The position numbers and the translations under genes are program-made. DNA of 64,000 nt from DYJB01 sp963777165 (GTDB taxonomy: Bacteria > Chloroflexota > Anaerolineae > Anaerolineales > E44-bin32), in NCBI GenBank assembly GCA_963777165.1, contig CAVZPO010000023.1, forward strand, positions 496,001 through 560,000. Direction: 5' to 3'. Every line of letters starts with the position of its first letter. Positions within the stretch are counted from its first letter, which is position 1. The notes under the pieces were generated by a model. The model searched no databases. It had not been told where the DNA came from and saw nothing but the letters and a program-made list of their open reading frames with translations. Below, one piece after another: positions 7,892 to 19,077 of the stretch.

Positions 7892-8791
7892 TCACCGCTT
7901 CCCCTTGCGTCGAGGCTTGCGGGAGCCGCCGGCCACCAACTCGGCAATCGCATCCGGATGCGGCGCGACCTTGACCCCGGCCGACTCGAGTGCCTTGACT
8001 TTGTCTTCCGCCAATCCCGACCCACCTTCCACTATTGCCCCCGCATGGCCCATGCGTTTTCCGGGCGGCGCCGTCCGGCCGGCAATGAAACCGACGACCG
8101 ACTTGGTCATCCGATCGCTGATGAACTCGGCCGCCCGCTCTTCATCGGTGCCGCCGATCTCCCCAATCATGACCACCGATTCCGTCCGGGCATCGTCCTC
8201 GAACATCTCCAGGGCGTCGATGAACGACGTCCCATTGATCGGGTCCCCGCCGATGCCGACGCACGTGGAGACCCCCAAGCCGCGGGCTTTGAGGGCATAG
8301 AGAACCTCGTAGGTCAGTGTCCCGGAACGCGAGACAACACCTACGCCGCCGGCCGAGGCGATGTGCCCCGGGATGATCCCGACCTTGCACTCTCCCGGCG
8401 TCAGCAGCCCCGGGCAGTTCGGCCCCACCAGGCGAGTGCCCAGCTGATCGAGGTACCGGCGCACCTGCATCATGTCCTGGACCGGCACGCCCTCCGTGAT
8501 GCAGACGATCAGCGGGACGCCGGCGTCTGCGGCTTCGAGCATGGAGTCGGCCGCTGCCTTAGCCGGAACGAACAGGATCGAGCAGTTGGCGCCGGTCGCC
8601 TCGACCGCCATCTTGGCCGTGTCGAACACGGGCACCTTCCCCTCCAGCACCCACTCCCCACCCTTGCCGGGCGTCATCCCGGCGACGATCTTCGTCCCGT
8701 ACTCCATCATCTGGGCCGCATGGAACATCCCCTCACGGCCGGTGATGCCGTGCACCATCAGGCGCGTGGCCTTGTTGACCAGGATGCTCAT
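7892..8791 (-). CDS. sucD: succinate-CoA ligase subunit alpha
   Basis: 299 residues. With SucC it makes succinyl-CoA from succinate, CoA and ATP (or the reverse) in the TCA cycle. The CoA-binding Rossmann region is at the N-terminus (MVHGITGREGMFH). GPNCPG is the next conserved loop, and the phosphorylated active-site histidine is His249 in GKRMGHAGAIVEGGSG. The C-terminus ends in a basic tail (RKPRRKGKR). Its ATG overlaps the sucC stop (ATGA). Confidence 0.96.
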   Translation of the reverse strand: MSILVNKATRLMVHGITGREGMFHAAQMMEYGTKIVAGMTPGKGGEWVLEGKVPVFDTAKMAVEATGANCSILFVPAKAAADSMLEAADAGVPLIVCITEGVPVQDMMQVRRYLDQLGTRLVGPNCPGLLTPGECKVGIIPGHIASAGGVGVVSRSGTLTYEVLYALKARGLGVSTCVGIGGDPINGTSFIDALEMFEDDARTESVVMIGEIGGTDEERAAEFISDRMTKSVVGFIAGRTAPPGKRMGHAGAIVEGGSGLAEDKVKALESAGVKVAPHPDAIAELVAGGSRKPRRKGKR

Positions 8792-9933
8792 GCCGCCACC
8801 CCCTGGCGCGTCAGCGCCACGGCCTTCTCGGCCGCCTCGAACAGCGACGTCGCCGTGATCATCTGTTTCTCCGCCAGAAGCTGCCGGCCTTCGGCTTCGT
8901 TCGTCCCGACGAGGCGCGTGACCATCGGGATCTGCGTCGGGACATCCTGGAGGGCCATCAGAATCCCCCGGGCAACTTCGTCGCAGCGGGTGATGCCTCC
9001 GAAGACGTTCAGCAGCACCGCCTTGACGGCCTTGTCGGAGAGGATGATCTCGAGCGCCGCCGCCACCTTGTCGGCCCCCGCCCCGCCGCCGATATCCAGG
9101 AAGTTGGCCGGTGCCCCGCCCGCCAGGTTGATCACGTCCATCGTCGCCATGGCCAGACCGGCGCCATTGACCATGCAGCCGATATCCCCGTCGAGCTTGA
9201 CGTACGACAGCCCGTACTTGCGCGCCTCGCTCTCGGCCGGCGCTTCTTCGTCCAGGTCGCGCATCTCCGCCAGCTTCGGCCGCCGAAAGAGGGCGTTGTC
9301 GTCGACCACCATCTTTCCGTCCAGCGCCAGCAGCGTCTGTGCCTTGGTGACCACCAGGGGATTGATTTCCGCCAACGTCGCGTCGCACTCGCGGTACGCC
9401 TCATACAGGCCGAGAGCGATTTCGATAAAGGCCCGCCAGTGGTCTCGGGGCAGCTCGATCGAAGCTGCCAGGTCGCGCGCCTGATACTCGCGCAGCCCCA
9501 GCAGGGGGTCGACGTGGATTCGGGCGATCTTGGAAGGATCGGTGCGGGCGACTTCCTCGATCTCGATCCCGCCCTCGGCCGAGGCGATCATCACCGGCCG
9601 CCGCGCCGCCCGGTCGTTGGTCACGCCAAGGTAGATCTCCGCCTGGATGTTGGCCGCTTCGTCCACCAACACCTTGCGTACCGGCAGCCCCTTGATCTGC
9701 ATCGCCAGGATCTGGGTGGCGATCTCCAGGGCCTCCTCAGGCGAGTTCGCCAGCCGGATGCCTCCGGCCTTTCCCCGGCCGCCCACCAGCACCTGCGCCT
9801 TGACCACGACCCGACCGTGAAGTTCTTCGGCGATCGACTTCGCCTCCGCCGCCGTCATCGCTACCCGGCCGCGGGGAATTGGGATCCCGTGCTGGGCGAA
9901 CAGCTGCTTGGACTGGTACTCGTGAAGCTTCAT
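8788..9933 (-). CDS. sucC: succinate-CoA ligase [ADP-forming] subunit beta
   Basis: 381 residues, normal length. Starts MKLHEYQSKQLFAQHGIPIP, the typical SucC N-terminus, after a strong GGGGGAGGAG ribosome site. The ATP-grasp fold occupies roughly residues 1-240 (VVKAQVLVGGRGKAGGIRLA, EINPLVV). The C-terminal ligase half carries NFLDIGGGA and LLNVFGGITRCDEVARGI. It pairs with SucD in the cytoplasm. It lies 20 bp after the stop of the agl23-like gene in the same operon. Confidence 0.96.
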   Translation of the reverse strand: MKLHEYQSKQLFAQHGIPIPRGRVAMTAAEAKSIAEELHGRVVVKAQVLVGGRGKAGGIRLANSPEEALEIATQILAMQIKGLPVRKVLVDEAANIQAEIYLGVTNDRAARRPVMIASAEGGIEIEEVARTDPSKIARIHVDPLLGLREYQARDLAASIELPRDHWRAFIEIALGLYEAYRECDATLAEINPLVVTKAQTLLALDGKMVVDDNALFRRPKLAEMRDLDEEAPAESEARKYGLSYVKLDGDIGCMVNGAGLAMATMDVINLAGGAPANFLDIGGGAGADKVAAALEIILSDKAVKAVLLNVFGGITRCDEVARGILMALQDVPTQIPMVTRLVGTNEAEGRQLLAEKQMITATSLFEAAEKAVALTRQGVAA

Positions 9934-9953
9934 CCACGCTCCTCCCCCACAGA

Positions 9954-12900
9954 TTACGGCTCTGCCTGGCTCGGCAGGAATTGCATCAGCCGGGTGTTTC
10001 CGGCATCCACGACCCACACCGATCCATCTGAGGCGAACGCCAACCCGGCGACCAGGCCGAACTGGTCGGGCCCAACGCCATACTCGCCCCACCCCTGTTC
10101 GAAGTTCCCTTCGCTGTTGAAACACAGGACGCGATAGCCTTCCGGATCGGAGGCGCAGACGCGATCCTCGGGGCCGATCGCCAGGTACGGCTTGTTGTCG
10201 AGCGACTGACCGTACCAGGCGTCCATCGGCCACTCGCGTGCAACCGTGTAGGTGTTCGGTGCGGTTTCGGCGAAGACCTGGACGCGCTGATTCCACGTGT
10301 CGGCCACGTAGACCTGATCGCGGCTGTCGATCGCCAGACCGACGGGCTCATCCAGCTGCCCCGGTTCGAGGCCCACGCCTCCGAACTGCCCGAGCGGCTT
10401 GCCGTTCGAGTCGAAGATAGCGATGCGCTTGTTCCCGGTGTCGGCCACAAAGACCCTGCCCCGGCTGTCCACGGCCACGGCCCGCGGCCCCCAGAAATCG
10501 GTGGGTGTCTCCGCCTGTCCGAACGTGCCGAACATGGTCAGGAATTCCCCCGTCGAAGAGAAACGCTGGACGCGGTGGTTCCAGGTATCGGCGACGTACA
10601 CCGTGCCGTCCGGGGCGACGGCGATGCCCCACGGCTCATTGAAAGTCCCCCCGGGGGCTTCCGTCTGGGCCTGATCGGCGAACTTCCCCCAGACTTGGAG
10701 CACCGTCCCATCCGGCCGCAAGTGCTGGATCCGATGGTTGAACGTGTCGGCGACATACACGCTCCCGTCGCGCGCCACCGCCACGCTGCGCGGCGCATTG
10801 AACTGTCCCGGTTCCGTACCACTCGAGCCGACGACAACCTGCGCCTGAAGCTTGGTCATCCCCTTGGCATACGGATCCTCCAGGCTTCCCGGCTCAAGCG
10901 ACGCCGGCGTGACGCCGTAGTCCCAGAGCAGCGCGGCGATGTCCTTGCGGACGTACATCTTCATCCGATCGGCCGGCGACCAGTTCTGGATCGACAGGTC
11001 GGAATTATTGAGTGTCGCCCACTCGGTGAAGTCGCGGTTAAGCCAGATCTCCCACACGGCGTGCCGCACGGCGGGGTCGGTGAAGAACGGCCGCAGGTGG
11101 CTCCAGACGCGGCCGATGTACTCCCAGGCCGACATCGGCGGCGACTCACCGGCACCGGAGGCCAGCCGCTCAGCATTGCGTTCCGACTCGATGCTCGACC
11201 AGCCGATGCGCCAGTAGTCCTGGTTCGGCCACCACAGGCGCGGGAACTCGAAGGCGTGGTAGCGCTTGCCCAGGATCGGCTCGACCTTCGACCAGTTGCC
11301 CGCACCGACGATGACCACAGGATAGTTGAGCAGGTCGCGCGACGGAGTGCCTCCGAAGAAGTGCACCCGCGGGTAGTTGCGCAGGTACCACATGTACGGA
11401 TAGGAGGTCTCGTCGTCATAGCCGACGTCCAGTCCTTTGCCGTCGGCAGTCCGCGTCGACAAATCGTCGATCTGATCCATGATCATACGCACCCCGGGCG
11501 CGCTGTGAGCATAGACCAGATACTCATTAGCCAGATCGTAGTTGACAAAGGACGCCCGGAAGGAGGCGCGCGCCGTCAGCACCGCCAGAAGGGCCAGCCC
11601 CAGAACCCCGGCCAGCCGTGTGCGGTCTGCAGCCGGCCACCCCCTCCAGTGCAGAGCGAGATAGCCGCCGGCAAAGATCGCCGTGATCAGTGCCACGAGA
11701 AAGCCGGTGGTCGACTGAAGCTGCTCGAGGGTTGTTCCCCGGAAGGGTGGATTGAGGCCAAAGACATAGCCCAACGCACTGAGCAGGGCCACGATCAGCA
11801 GGAGCAGAACGGCCAGATCAAGCCATGCCCGGCCGGACTGCAGCCTGGACCAGTCGATGGAGTCGAAGAAGCGGCCGAAGGCCCAACCTGCCAGCAAGAT
11901 CATCGGCAAGGCGATGTGCACCGTCAGCCACGGCATCTTTTCGCCCGCATACGAATACGCCAGCAGCGCCGTGAATACCCAGTAGCCCAGGAAGAACAGC
12001 ACGGGGAAGCCGGTGCTGGTTGTCCGCGGGCACGGCGGCCGCGCACAGCTGGCTCCCCATCCTGGGCGCGGTGCCGCACGGCGCGGATCCACGCCACGAG
12101 CCCTACGACGATCGCCGCCAAGACCCCGATCGCCGGAAGGTACTCGTACACCGGGATCTGCACGAAGGCATAGTAGAACCACGGCTGCCCCCCGCGTTGC
12201 ACCGGTTGCTGCTCGAGCCAGTAGCCGAGCGAACCCACCAGGCCGGTCATGAACCCGAAGCCGTTGGTGAACACCGTCGTATACAGGACGACAAAGATTC
12301 CCCAGAAGGAACCGGCGGCGATCAGCCAGCGCCGCCAATCCCAGGCCAGGCCTATCAGGATGCTGATGGCGAACAGGACGACGACCACAAGCGCATCTTT
12401 GTTCACGACGGCGGGATCCGTGTAATCGATGGGATTCCACCCCAAGACGTGAGCGAAGGCAGCGGCCAACTGCGGCAGCGTGACTGTGCCGGTGATGACC
12501 AGCAGGTCGAGCGCCGGGAAGTCCGTACGGAGTCGGCGGCCGAACGTCATTACCAGGGCAGTCACCATGGTGGCCACGCCCAACAGGACCATCAGGGCAC
12601 CCACACCGATGAGCGGAGAGAGGGCCGGGACGGGCGCGCCCGCCACGGCCGCGTCACCAGCGGTAGCCGTCGCCGCAGGCATCAGCGCGGCGAACTCCGC
12701 TCGGTCACGCAGAAAGATCACGGCGGCCAGACCGCCGCCCAGCAGCGTATCTCCCAATCCAATCAGGAACCAAAGGCGCAGCAAGGGTCGATGCCATGGC
12801 TCGCGCAGCAAGTCGCCCACCAGGTAGGCCGCCAGGAACAACAGCAGCTGTGCGGCATAGATGAAGGCGGTCTCCTTCGTGGCGAAATGCAGCACGAGCG

Positions 12901-13450
12901 AAACGGCCAGCAAATACAGCCACCTCGACTTACGCGTGTCGAAGTAACTAAACACAGCCCAGAACATGAGCAGGGCTTCGGGGATGACGAATGGGTCCTC
13001 ACGCGTGTAGCGCGAATAGAAGAGCATGTAGGGAGAGATGAGCATCAGCGCCCCGGCGACCAGCGAACCGGTGCGGCCCAGCCAACGGCGGAAGACCCAT
13101 GTCAGCGCGACCGCTGCCACGCCCATCGCCGCCGTCGGGATGCGCGCCGCCGTGTCGTTATCCCCGAAGAGGAAGTACGACAGCGCCCACAGGTGGAACT
13201 GCATCGGGCCATGCATCAACGGGTTGTGCTGGAAGCCGTTCCCCCGATACAGATTCCACGAGTAGTAGACGTGCGTCGTCTCGTCATGGCTCATCACCCG
13301 CGTGCCGACATCGTAGAAACGCGAGCCGACCGCCAGGGCGATCAGGACGGCCAGGACAATCGCTTCCCGTCGAACCGACACGGCGCTCGCCAGGACCTTC
13401 TCCAGCCATCCGCCCTGCGAGGCCGGCTCAGTCGCGCTGGTGACCGTCAT
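9954..13450 (-). CDS. Agl23-type GT39 glycosyltransferase fused to NHL propeller, interrupted by one frameshift
   Basis: With one missing base restored the gene encodes 1165 residues. The N-terminal half is a polytopic GT39/ArnT-like integral membrane protein of the flippase-associated Agl23 type: FYDVGTRVMSHDETTHVYYS carries the acidic catalytic pair expected in the first loop, and many hydrophobic helices follow. The C-terminal third is a six-bladed NHL propeller with repeats of the form GSVYVADTFNHRIQ (four or more visible). It probably transfers sugar from a lipid carrier at the outer face of the membrane. The frame changes between about 12010 and 12070: the upstream frame loses similarity near VRHRAQDGEP and the downstream frame resumes at TGFPVLFFLGYWVFTALLAYS. 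The ATG at 13450 overlaps the rluB stop and has GGAGG ahead. Confidence 0.85.
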
Positions 13451-14220
13451 CCGCCTTCCTCCATCCCCCGCCTGTGACTTGATTGGCGTGCCGCCCCGGG
13501 CTTCGCTCGACCCTGCTCCATGCCCTGCCTCAACGCATGGATCTCTTCCGCCTTCAGAGAGCGCCACTCTCCCGATTTCAGATCCCCGACGCGCAGGCTT
13601 GCGATCCGAATTCGGATCAGCCTACGCACACGCAGGCCCAAGAGCGAGGCCGTGTCCCGGATTTGACGCTTGCGCCCCTGGCGCATCACAACGTGCACCC
13701 ATGCGCCTTTCGTTTCCACCCGCACGGAGGCCGCCAGGGCCCGCGTCCCGTCCGACAAGCGGACGCCCGACCGCCATCGATCCAACTGCTCCGCGGTGGG
13801 CCTCGCATCGAGCAGGACACGATACTCTTTCTCGTGGCCGAATCTCGGGTGTGTCAGCGCCATCGCTAAGTCCCCATCATTGGTCAGCAGAATCAATCCC
13901 TCGCTGTCCACATCGAGCCGTCCGACCGGGAAGACGCGCTCCGCGAGCTGGACAACGTCCAGGATCGTCGGCTTGCCTCCCTGGGAAGCCGACGATGTCA
14001 ACACACCCACGGGTTTGTAGGCGGCGATGTACACCGGTGCGACGGCCGCCTTCACGCGGGCGCCGTCCAGCCGGACCACCTGGGACGCCGGATCGACCGA
14101 CATGCCGATCGTCGCCGTCCGCCCGTCGACCGTTACGCGTCCCTCGCGGATCAGCTCTTCGCAGGCCCGCCGCGACCCGAGCCCGGCTGCGGCGAGGACC
14201 TTCTGGAGCCGGGCGGTCAC
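13447..14220 (-). CDS. rluB: 23S rRNA pseudouridine synthase, RsuA/RluB family
   Basis: 257 residues. Residues 1-60 are an S4 RNA-binding domain (RLQKVLAAAGLGSRRACEEL). The catalytic domain carries the Asp nucleophile, Asp103, in VGRLDVDSEGLILLTNDG and the conserved KEYRVLL strand. It isomerises a uridine in 23S rRNA (RluB, U2605) or less likely 16S rRNA (RsuA). The pairing with scpB is a widespread bacterial arrangement. The gene overlaps scpB upstream and agl23 downstream by 4 bp each. A basic, disordered C-terminal tail of about 30 residues follows. Confidence 0.92.
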   Translation of the reverse strand: MTARLQKVLAAAGLGSRRACEELIREGRVTVDGRTATIGMSVDPASQVVRLDGARVKAAVAPVYIAAYKPVGVLTSSASQGGKPTILDVVQLAERVFPVGRLDVDSEGLILLTNDGDLAMALTHPRFGHEKEYRVLLDARPTAEQLDRWRSGVRLSDGTRALAASVRVETKGAWVHVVMRQGRKRQIRDTASLLGLRVRRLIRIRIASLRVGDLKSGEWRSLKAEEIHALRQGMEQGRAKPGAARQSSHRRGMEEGG

Positions 14221-14849
14221 GACTCCTCCTGTTGGAGGTCCGCCGCCGGCTCAGGCGGCATCTGCACCGGCGCCAGAGGCGGCATCTGCTCCAGCGAACC
14301 TAAGCCGAAGTGCTGAAGGAACTCCGAGGTCGTGGCGTAAAGGATCGGTCGGCCGGGGCCTTCGCTCCGCCCGGTCTCTTCGATCAAGCTGTAGCGCAGG
14401 AGGGTCTGCAAGGCGCTATCGGAGTTCACCCCGCGGATCGAATCGATGTGCGGTCTGGTCACCGGCTGTTCGTAGGCGATGATCGCCAACACCTCGAGGG
14501 CCGCTCGGGTCAGCCGCGAGGTCGTCTCCAGGTTCAACAGACGTTCCACGTCCATGGCCGCTTGCGGCGCCGACGTGAGTTGATAGCCGGCGCGGTGGCG
14601 CTGAACTCGTAGGCCGCGACCTTGCGTGTCCAATCGCAGGTCCTCGAGCGCCCGTTCCACGTCTTTCGTGGAAGCGCCGAGGGCTGCCGCCAGGTGCGCG
14701 GCGTCCACCGGACCGGCCGAGACGAACAGGAGCGCCTCAAGGCGGGATCTCAGCGAAAGCGCGCCGTCGTCCGTCGAGGCGAGGCGGGGCCCCGTGCTAT
14801 AATCTCCCGCAGCTTCGGTCTGGGGAGTGGTCGCGGGTGAGTCGCTCAA
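14217..14849 (-). CDS. scpB: segregation and condensation protein B
   Basis: 210 residues. Two winged-helix domains typical of ScpB: LRSRLEALLFVSAGPVDAAHLA for the first, and LTRAALEVLAIIAYEQPVTRPHIDSIRGVNSD for the second, which is the most conserved ScpB segment. It binds ScpA and SMC to form the bacterial condensin. No scpA is adjacent. The chosen ATG overlaps by 13 bp the GTG start of the divergent lipoprotein gene, and its 5' part contains that gene's -10 box. A shorter N-terminus is possible. Confidence 0.93.
   Translation of the reverse strand: MSDSPATTPQTEAAGDYSTGPRLASTDDGALSLRSRLEALLFVSAGPVDAAHLAAALGASTKDVERALEDLRLDTQGRGLRVQRHRAGYQLTSAPQAAMDVERLLNLETTSRLTRAALEVLAIIAYEQPVTRPHIDSIRGVNSDSALQTLLRYSLIEETGRSEGPGRPILYATTSEFLQHFGLGSLEQMPPLAPVQMPPEPAADLQQEES
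14798..14803 (+). promoter_or_regulatory. -10 box of the lipoprotein pair
   Basis: TATAAT, 33 bp upstream of the GTG start at 14837 and inside the 5' end of scpB on the other strand. No clear -35 element is visible. Confidence 0.5.
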
Positions 14850-15424
14850 CGCAGTTTGCTCAAATGGGATGGCGGTTTGCCTGTGCGGCGATGGCGCTTG
14901 CGTTCAGCACGCTCGCCTGCACGATGGACCTCGGCGGCCCGGCGGCTCCCGGAGCGCCCATCCCCACTTCGGAGATGGCGGCGCAGGAGATCCTCGATGC
15001 CTGGAAGAGCGCCGTCGGCGCGTTTCCCTCCACCGGCGAAGTGCGCTTGCTAATCACTGAGTCGCAGTTCACATCGCTCGTGGCAGCACGCCTGGCCGAG
15101 AGTGACGATCCCGTGTTGCTTGAGCCGCAGGTGTACCTGCAGCAGGGTCAGCTCCAGGTCTATGGCCGCGTGAAGCAGGGTCCATTCGAGGGCGCAATCC
15201 TGTTTTCGATCTCGCCCGTGGTCACTCCCGACGGCACCCTGGCCTTCGAAGTGACCTCGGCCGACCTGGGTCCGATGCCCGCGTCGGAAGGCGTCAAGGA
15301 CAGTCTCTCGGCGTTGATCACCGAAGCCTTCGCCGGGCCAATCGGCCCGATGGCCACTGGCCTGCGGGTCACATCCATCGCCATCGACAATGGCGAGCTG
15401 GCCCTGGTCGGCGTTCTGCGCTAG
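14837..15424 (+). CDS. hypothetical lipoprotein
   Basis: 195 residues from a GTG start with GGGGAG nine bases upstream. A signal peptide with lipobox TLAC gives a lipidated Cys28, so the mature protein is anchored on the outer face of the membrane. The rest is a compact beta-rich domain (LLEPQVYLQQGQLQVYGRVK, AFEVTSADLGPMP) resembling lipid-binding or LppX-like folds. That comparison is by pattern only and weak. An ATG at 14864 is an alternative start. The next lipoprotein gene begins six bases after the stop. Confidence 0.78.
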   Translation: MSRSTQFAQMGWRFACAAMALAFSTLACTMDLGGPAAPGAPIPTSEMAAQEILDAWKSAVGAFPSTGEVRLLITESQFTSLVAARLAESDDPVLLEPQVYLQQGQLQVYGRVKQGPFEGAILFSISPVVTPDGTLAFEVTSADLGPMPASEGVKDSLSALITEAFAGPIGPMATGLRVTSIAIDNGELALVGVLR

Positions 15425-15430
15425 GCCACG

Positions 15431-17068
15431 ATGGGCGATTATACCAGCCGGCCACACGCCCAGCAAACTGCGGCAATCTTGTCCCGCGCCGTCCGCCGCG
15501 TTGCCCTGCTGCTGCTCGTCGGAGCGCTGGCAGCGTGCGCCGGTCCCCAGGCGACTGCCGCCGCCATCACCCTCCAGGTCGATGCGGACGGTGGCACGAC
15601 ATCCTACACCGTCGCCTCAGGCTCCACCGTCCAACAGGCGCTGGCGGCGGCCGGCGTACTCCTCGGCGAACTCGACCGCGTCGATCCCCCGGTATTCACC
15701 GTACTTACCCGGGACGCCGTCGTCCGCATCACGCGCGTCGTCGAACGCTTCGAGGTCGAGACCGAGACGCTGCCCTTCGAACGCCAAACGATTCGGAACG
15801 AGGCCTTGCCGGAAGGCGAGACGCGCCTGCTGCAGCCAGGCGTCAACGGCGCACAGGAAACCACCTACCGCATCGTGGAAGAGGAGGGCGTGGAACTCTC
15901 GCGCACGCCGGTCAAGACCACGATCCAGAGTTCCCCTGTCCCCGAGATCATCATGGTCGGGGCGCAGGCGGCCTTCAACCCTGTCCCTGTCGAGGGGACC
16001 CTCGCCTACCTTTCCGGATCGACGGCCTGGGTGATCAGCGGCGACAGCGGCAATCGCCGACCAGTCCTTCTGGACGGGAAGCTGGACGGCCGCGTCTTCA
16101 AGCTTTCACCGGACGGCAAGCTGCTTCTGTACACCGTCGAAGGGCCGGAGGATGATCCGGCCGTGATCAACAGCCTGCGGGCCGTCGTCCTGTCCGATCC
16201 GGATCCGACGCCCATCGACCTCCGTGCGGAGAACATCGTCCATTTCGCCGATTTCTCTCCCGTCGCCGCGGAGGCCTACCGCGTCGCTTATTCAACCTCC
16301 GAGGCGAGCGCCGGCTCGCCGGGCTGGCAGGCCAACAACGATCTGATCTTGATCACCTTCGCCTCCTCCGGTACGGTGCTCGACGTCGAGCGCGTCCTGG
16401 ACGCCAGCTCGGGCGGCCCCTACGGTTGGTGGGGAACGACCTTCGCCTGGTCGACCGATGGCACGCGGCTGGCCTACGCCAGACCCGATGGCATCGGCAT
16501 CGTGGACCTCGACGACGCTGCTCTCGAACCTGCCGTGGAGATGACGCCGTATCAAACCCTTGGAGATTGGGCATGGGTGCCCGGCGTTGCCTGGGGACAG
16601 GATGGGCGCACGCTGTATTTCGTGGACCACGGCGCCCCGACCGGGCTCGAGGGCCCAGCCGCCTCCCCGGCGTTCGACGTCGCCGCACAGCCCGGCCGCG
16701 GCGGGCCGGTCCTCAAACTCGCTCAACGTACGGGCATGTTCGCTTACCCGTCGGTCTCGCCCGCGCGCCAAACGCCCGGCGGCGAGATCTCCTACCGGCT
16801 TGCTTTCCTTCAGGCGTTGTCGCCCCTGGAAAGCCAGACCAGTACTTATCAACTCGTGGTGCTGGACCGCGATGGAAGCAACCAGACCGTGCTGTTCCCT
16901 GCCAGCGGCGAAGTCGGCCTGGCCCCTCAGCCCGTCGTGTGGTCACCGGACGCCTTGCGGCTTGGATTGGTCTACCGGGGTGATGTATGGATCGTGGATG
17001 CTTCAACAGGAGTGGGCCAGAGGCTCACCGGCGATGGTCAAACGTTGGCCGTCGATTGGAAGCGATAG
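15431..17068 (+). CDS. lipoprotein with DUF348/G5 domains and beta-propeller
   Basis: 545 residues. The signal peptide ends in a LAAC lipobox (Cys36). Residues about 45-97 resemble DUF348 (YTVASGSTVQQALAAAGV, LTRDAVVRITRVVERFEVE) and about 98-176 a G5 domain, as in YabE/RpfB-type cell-wall proteins. From about 185 to the end are WD40/TolB-like propeller repeats (KLSPDGKLLLYTVEG, FAWSTDGTRLAYA, VVWSPDALRLGLVYRGD). It is probably an extracytoplasmic envelope protein that binds glycan through G5. No hydrolase motif is visible. Confidence 0.82.
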   Translation: MGDYTSRPHAQQTAAILSRAVRRVALLLLVGALAACAGPQATAAAITLQVDADGGTTSYTVASGSTVQQALAAAGVLLGELDRVDPPVFTVLTRDAVVRITRVVERFEVETETLPFERQTIRNEALPEGETRLLQPGVNGAQETTYRIVEEEGVELSRTPVKTTIQSSPVPEIIMVGAQAAFNPVPVEGTLAYLSGSTAWVISGDSGNRRPVLLDGKLDGRVFKLSPDGKLLLYTVEGPEDDPAVINSLRAVVLSDPDPTPIDLRAENIVHFADFSPVAAEAYRVAYSTSEASAGSPGWQANNDLILITFASSGTVLDVERVLDASSGGPYGWWGTTFAWSTDGTRLAYARPDGIGIVDLDDAALEPAVEMTPYQTLGDWAWVPGVAWGQDGRTLYFVDHGAPTGLEGPAASPAFDVAAQPGRGGPVLKLAQRTGMFAYPSVSPARQTPGGEISYRLAFLQALSPLESQTSTYQLVVLDRDGSNQTVLFPASGEVGLAPQPVVWSPDALRLGLVYRGDVWIVDASTGVGQRLTGDGQTLAVDWKR

Positions 17069-17150
17069 TGTCGGGCCTCGGCAGCCGTCTCCAACTCCTG
17101 CAGCACGAGGCCGGCACCTGGAGCGGATCGAACAGGAGGGCAGCATCCGC

Positions 17151-18091
<941 letters not shown>

Positions 18092-18095
<4 letters not shown>

Positions 18096-18589
18096 CCCCG
18101 GATGCGTCCCGAGCCCGCCGCGAGCTGAGGCGGTTCTTCAAGTTCGGCGTCGTCGGGACGGTCGGCGCCGTCGTTGATTTCGGCTCATTCAACTTGCTCT
18201 CCACTGTCCTGGGCGTGTGGTCGGTGGCGGCCAGTGTGGCGTCCTTCTCAGCCGCCGTGACCAGCAACTTCATCTGGAACCGGTTCTGGGTCTACCCCGA
18301 TTCGCGATCGAAGCCCGTCGCCGCCCAGGCCGTCCAGTTCGCCGCCGTCAATCTGGCCGGGCTGCTGATCCGTACTCCGGTGTTCGCCCTGACCGAGGGC
18401 CCCATGACTCGATTGGCCGGGACCTGGCTCCCGAGGCTGCAAGCATTCCCCGGCCCCCTGGCCGGATTCGCCGCCCGTCTGAGTCCTCCGGTGGCCGGCT
18501 CGAATCTGGCCCTGGCACTGGCTGTCATCATCGTGTTGTTCTGGAACTTCGCCGTCAACCGGTTGTGGACGTACAGCGACGTGAGCTAG
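18092..18589 (+). CDS. GtrA family membrane protein
   Basis: 165 residues. GtrA/DPMS-TMD family: RRFFKFGVVGTVGAVVDFG in the first helix, SNFIWNRFWVYP after the second, and FWNFAVNRLWTYSDV at the end are hallmark motifs. Four helices are expected. Family members flip or support polyprenyl-phosphate-linked sugars for cell-surface glycosylation, which fits the upstream sugar-nucleotide gene. The GTG start overlaps the previous stop (GTGA); a longer upstream start is not needed. Confidence 0.88.
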
Positions 18590-18619
18590 CCGCCTCTATC
18601 GGCTCAAGGCGCAGGTCGG

Positions 18620-18625
18620 TATAAT
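18620..18625 (+). promoter_or_regulatory. -10 box before the small beta-flower protein
   Basis: TATAAT within TCGGTATAATCCGG, 33 bp upstream of the ATG at 18658. No -35 match. It has the same TATAATCCG form as the kinase and ftsH promoters. Confidence 0.5.
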
Positions 18626-18657
18626 CCGGTCCGTCGAGCACGTCCACGGAGCGCGGC

Positions 18658-19041
18658 ATGGGGCGGATCCCCAAAGGCAAGGCCATCCCGATCTACACCA
18701 CCAAGGGCGATTGGTCGGCCCTGATGGTCTTTCCGTTCGTGTTCAACACGCAGGGGGAATGGGTCGGCTGGGTGACGCCCGATCGGCAGGTTTATGATGT
18801 CGACGGACATTACGTCGGCTGGTTGACGGCTGACCCGCGTGTCCTGCGCCGCCGCACGTACGACCAGCCGCTGCCGCGCAAGACCCCACCGGTCGCCCCT
18901 GAACGCATCCGGCCTCCGGCGACTGTCCCGCTCCCGCCGATGATGGCGGACCTGCCCTTCGAGAACGTCGACGTGCTCCTGGAAGAGCCTGAACGGCTCC
19001 ACACCACCGATACCGGCGAGCTGAAAGAGGACGTCGACTGA
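18658..19041 (+). CDS. 4-fold beta-flower-like small protein
   Basis: 127 residues. The first 60 contain two repeats of the form GEWVGWVTPDRQVYD and GHYVGWLTADPRVLR, matching the short beta-hairpin repeats of the 4-fold beta flower family found in Chloroflexota and others. The rest is proline-rich and acidic, probably disordered. No enzymatic motif or membrane segment. It lies 37 bp before the Mg-chelatase-like gene and is probably cotranscribed. The function is unknown. Confidence 0.7.
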   Translation: MGRIPKGKAIPIYTTKGDWSALMVFPFVFNTQGEWVGWVTPDRQVYDVDGHYVGWLTADPRVLRRRTYDQPLPRKTPPVAPERIRPPATVPLPPMMADLPFENVDVLLEEPERLHTTDTGELKEDVD

Positions 19042-19077
19042 TCCGCGTCGCGCGGCATCCCGGTCACGGAGGGACGC

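Noticed and set aside
10575..13477. Long plus-strand frames over agl23
   Set aside because: Arg/Gln/His-rich translation of the complementary strand; not protein-like.
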